A DNA stretch of 49,544 bases from DAISJM01 sp036821485 (GTDB lineage Bacteria > Verrucomicrobiota > Kiritimatiellia > CAIQIC01 > JAGNIJ01): the NCBI GenBank assembly GCA_036821485.1, contig DAISJM010000026.1, positions 1 to 49,544 on the forward strand, in the 5' to 3' direction. The notes under the pieces are model-generated. The model was not told the DNA's origin and searched no databases. It saw only the letters and a program-made list of their open reading frames with translations. Position 1 is the stretch's first letter; every line of letters starts with the position of its first letter. The position numbers were made by a program, and so were the translations under genes. Below, piece after piece: positions 48,436-49,544 of this stretch.

Positions 48436-49029
48436 ATGAAATCGAGAAACCGTTTGCTGATAATTGATGTCTTGATCGCAGTCTCCATGTTGGCCGTGTT
48501 GGCCGTTTCGGCCCGGGGTGCTGGTCCCGTGGCGTTTGAGAACGCGAGCTTCGAGCAGGGCGACCAGGGTTGGGCCACATGGGGGGATGGCGACCTTCGT
48601 GAAGCGTATCACGCGGTCTTGCCCAAGGACGGCGCGTCTATGTTGCGGCTGTGGAAGCGTTCGGGTTGGTATCAGGACATGCCGGTAAGCAAGGGCGACC
48701 GATTTCTGGTGACGGCTTTCGTGGCGACCGCCTCCAAGGACGCGCTGCACGGTGACGCTTATGGAGAGGTGAAGGTGGAGTGGCGTAACAAGACGGAGGG
48801 CGACAATGAGACCGGCTCGCCCGCTTCCGTGAAGTTCGATCTTGTGGGCAAGCATGATGTCACCTTGACGGCGGATCAGTGGAAGCGGATTGACCTGCCC
48901 GAAATCAAGGCGCCGGCCGGTGCGACACACGCGCGCGTTCTGCTGACGATGTGGTGTACGGATGAGAAGGGCGGCGGGTGCGCTTTGTTTGACCAGGTGA
49001 GCATCGTAGCGTTGCCGGCGATGCCCTGA
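48436..49029 (+). CDS. Secreted lectin-like protein, paralogue 3
   Basis: The 197-residue protein has a signal peptide (RLLIIDVLIAVSMLAVLAVS, then ARGAG) and a beta-sandwich of the same kind as the pair at 43486-44704: FENASFEQGDQGWATWGDGD at the start, GDRFLVTAFVATAS, GEVKVEWRNKTEGDNETG, then WKRIDLPEIKAPAGATHARV and a closing CALFDQVSIVAL. AAAGGAG precedes the ATG. Two LacI-type palindromes flank the start, and a LacI-family gene begins 37 bases downstream on the same strand, so the pair is probably a self-controlled operon responding to a sugar. Function beyond probable glycan binding is unknown. Confidence 0.78.
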   Translation: MKSRNRLLIIDVLIAVSMLAVLAVSARGAGPVAFENASFEQGDQGWATWGDGDLREAYHAVLPKDGASMLRLWKRSGWYQDMPVSKGDRFLVTAFVATASKDALHGDAYGEVKVEWRNKTEGDNETGSPASVKFDLVGKHDVTLTADQWKRIDLPEIKAPAGATHARVLLTMWCTDEKGGGCALFDQVSIVALPAMP

Positions 49030-49066
49030 GTGTTACTGAAGAGATGTAACGCAGAAAGTCACGAGC

Positions 49067-49544
49067 ATGAGTCCAACGATCCAGGAACTGGCTGCGGTGC
49101 TGGGGGTCCACAAGGCCACGGTGTCCCGTGCGCTGAGCGGGAAGCCCGGTGTCAGTGGCCGGCTGCGTCAACGGATTCTGCGCGCGGCGGGCCGGATGGG
49201 CTTCTATCCCAACGGGCAGGCCCGCAGCCTGGCCACATCGCGGACGGAAACCCTCGCGTTGGTGTTCTGCGATGAGACGAGTGACTTTCTGACGAATCCG
49301 TTCTACTCCAAAATCCTGGCGGGTGTGGCAGCCGAGACGGCGCAGCACTCCTTCAGCCTCGCCTTCTGCTCGCTGTCTTCGGATGACCGGCTGCGCGGCA
49401 AAGCGTTGCCGAAGATCATGCGTGAGCGGCGGGCGGACGGGTTCCTTTTTGTGGGCGATCAGGACGACATGTTGATCGGCTACTGCCATAATCTGGGGTA
49501 TCCGCAGATTATGGCAGTAGCCGATCAACATGTCGTCCTGATCG
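49067..49544 (+). CDS. LacI-family transcriptional regulator, N-terminal part (cut by window edge)
   Basis: The frame opens at 49067 and runs to the edge (159 codons). It starts with the LacI helix-turn-helix and hinge: SPTIQELAAVLGVHKATVSR, ALSGKPGVSGRLRQRILRAA and GFYPNGQARSLATSRTETLA. The periplasmic-binding-protein-like sugar domain follows (LALVFCDETSDF, NPFYSKILAGVAAE, RRADGFLFVGDQDD). The last 40 bases are the exact complement of 49456-49495, so the final ~13 residues may be an artefact. It probably controls the secreted gene just upstream and perhaps the paralogues at 43486-44704. Confidence 0.9.
   Translation, partial: MSPTIQELAAVLGVHKATVSRALSGKPGVSGRLRQRILRAAGRMGFYPNGQARSLATSRTETLALVFCDETSDFLTNPFYSKILAGVAAETAQHSFSLAFCSLSSDDRLRGKALPKIMRERRADGFLFVGDQDDMLIGYCHNLGYPQIMAVADQHVVLI
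49456..49544. repeat. Perfect 40-bp terminal palindrome (probable assembly artefact)
   Basis: Bases 49456-49495 and 49505-49544 are exact reverse complements around a 9-base loop, and the right arm ends at the last base of the window. The left arm is ordinary LacI coding sequence, so a natural hairpin this long is unlikely; a fold-back join at a contig end is the simpler reading. Confidence 0.85.

Overview
The window looks like one contig of a high-GC bacterium. The chromosomal gene content (rpoN, a pdxJ-acpS-nnr cluster, panD, nth, pnp-rpsO, and a LacI regulator beside secreted lectin-like proteins) would fit a member of the Planctomycetes-Verrucomicrobia-Chlamydiae group or a neighbour such as Kiritimatiellota. 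That placement is a guess from gene content only. No rRNA is present. Both edges cut genes, and the right edge is a perfect 40-bp palindrome that looks like an assembly artefact.

Layout. (1) 1-9857 is chromosome: the N-terminus of a probable Mfd and RpoN on the minus strand; then, on the plus strand, a YycJ-type metallo-hydrolase, a sugar-type ABC ATPase, a diguanylate cyclase, pdxJ-acpS-nnr, a GNAT protein and panD. (2) 9896-42146 is a 32-kb integrated element. (3) 42177-49544 is chromosome again: secreted proteins, nth, pnp, rpsO and the start of a LacI-family gene.

The element boundaries can be read to the base. A chromosomal tRNA-Thr(UGU) gene is split in its anticodon loop. Its 3' half is at 9858-9902 and its 5' half at 42140-42176. 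The two halves share only TTACAAA, the complement of the 7-nt loop, and joined they form a good cloverleaf. Inside the element, 1.7 kb from the right end and overlapping the 3' end of the integrase gene, is a complete, different tRNA-Thr(UGU) that would replace the broken one.

Contents of the element, left to right: a duplicated two-gene cassette of unknown function; a plasmid- or phage-like replication module (PrimPol-helicase fusion followed by a nest of inverted repeats); small HTH regulators; an eight-gene minus-strand operon that is a type I restriction-modification system with two extra genes between hsdM and hsdS (a PLD-family protein and a protein I do not recognise), a half-size extra HsdS, a YgjP-like metallopeptidase and a DUF429 protein; a divergent CBASS-like operon (membrane protein, CD-NTase, E2-like protein); an XRE repressor with twin operators facing a coiled-coil membrane protein; an ankyrin protein coupled to a small tyrosine recombinase; three unknown genes; a Rad50-like ATPase with a small partner; excisionase and integrase; and a caspase-family protein just inside the right end. 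It reads as a mobile defence island that once could replicate.

In the right flank, two of three paralogous secreted lectin-like genes carry LacI/CcpA-type palindromes at their starts, and the LacI-family gene follows one of them directly, which suggests a small local regulon.
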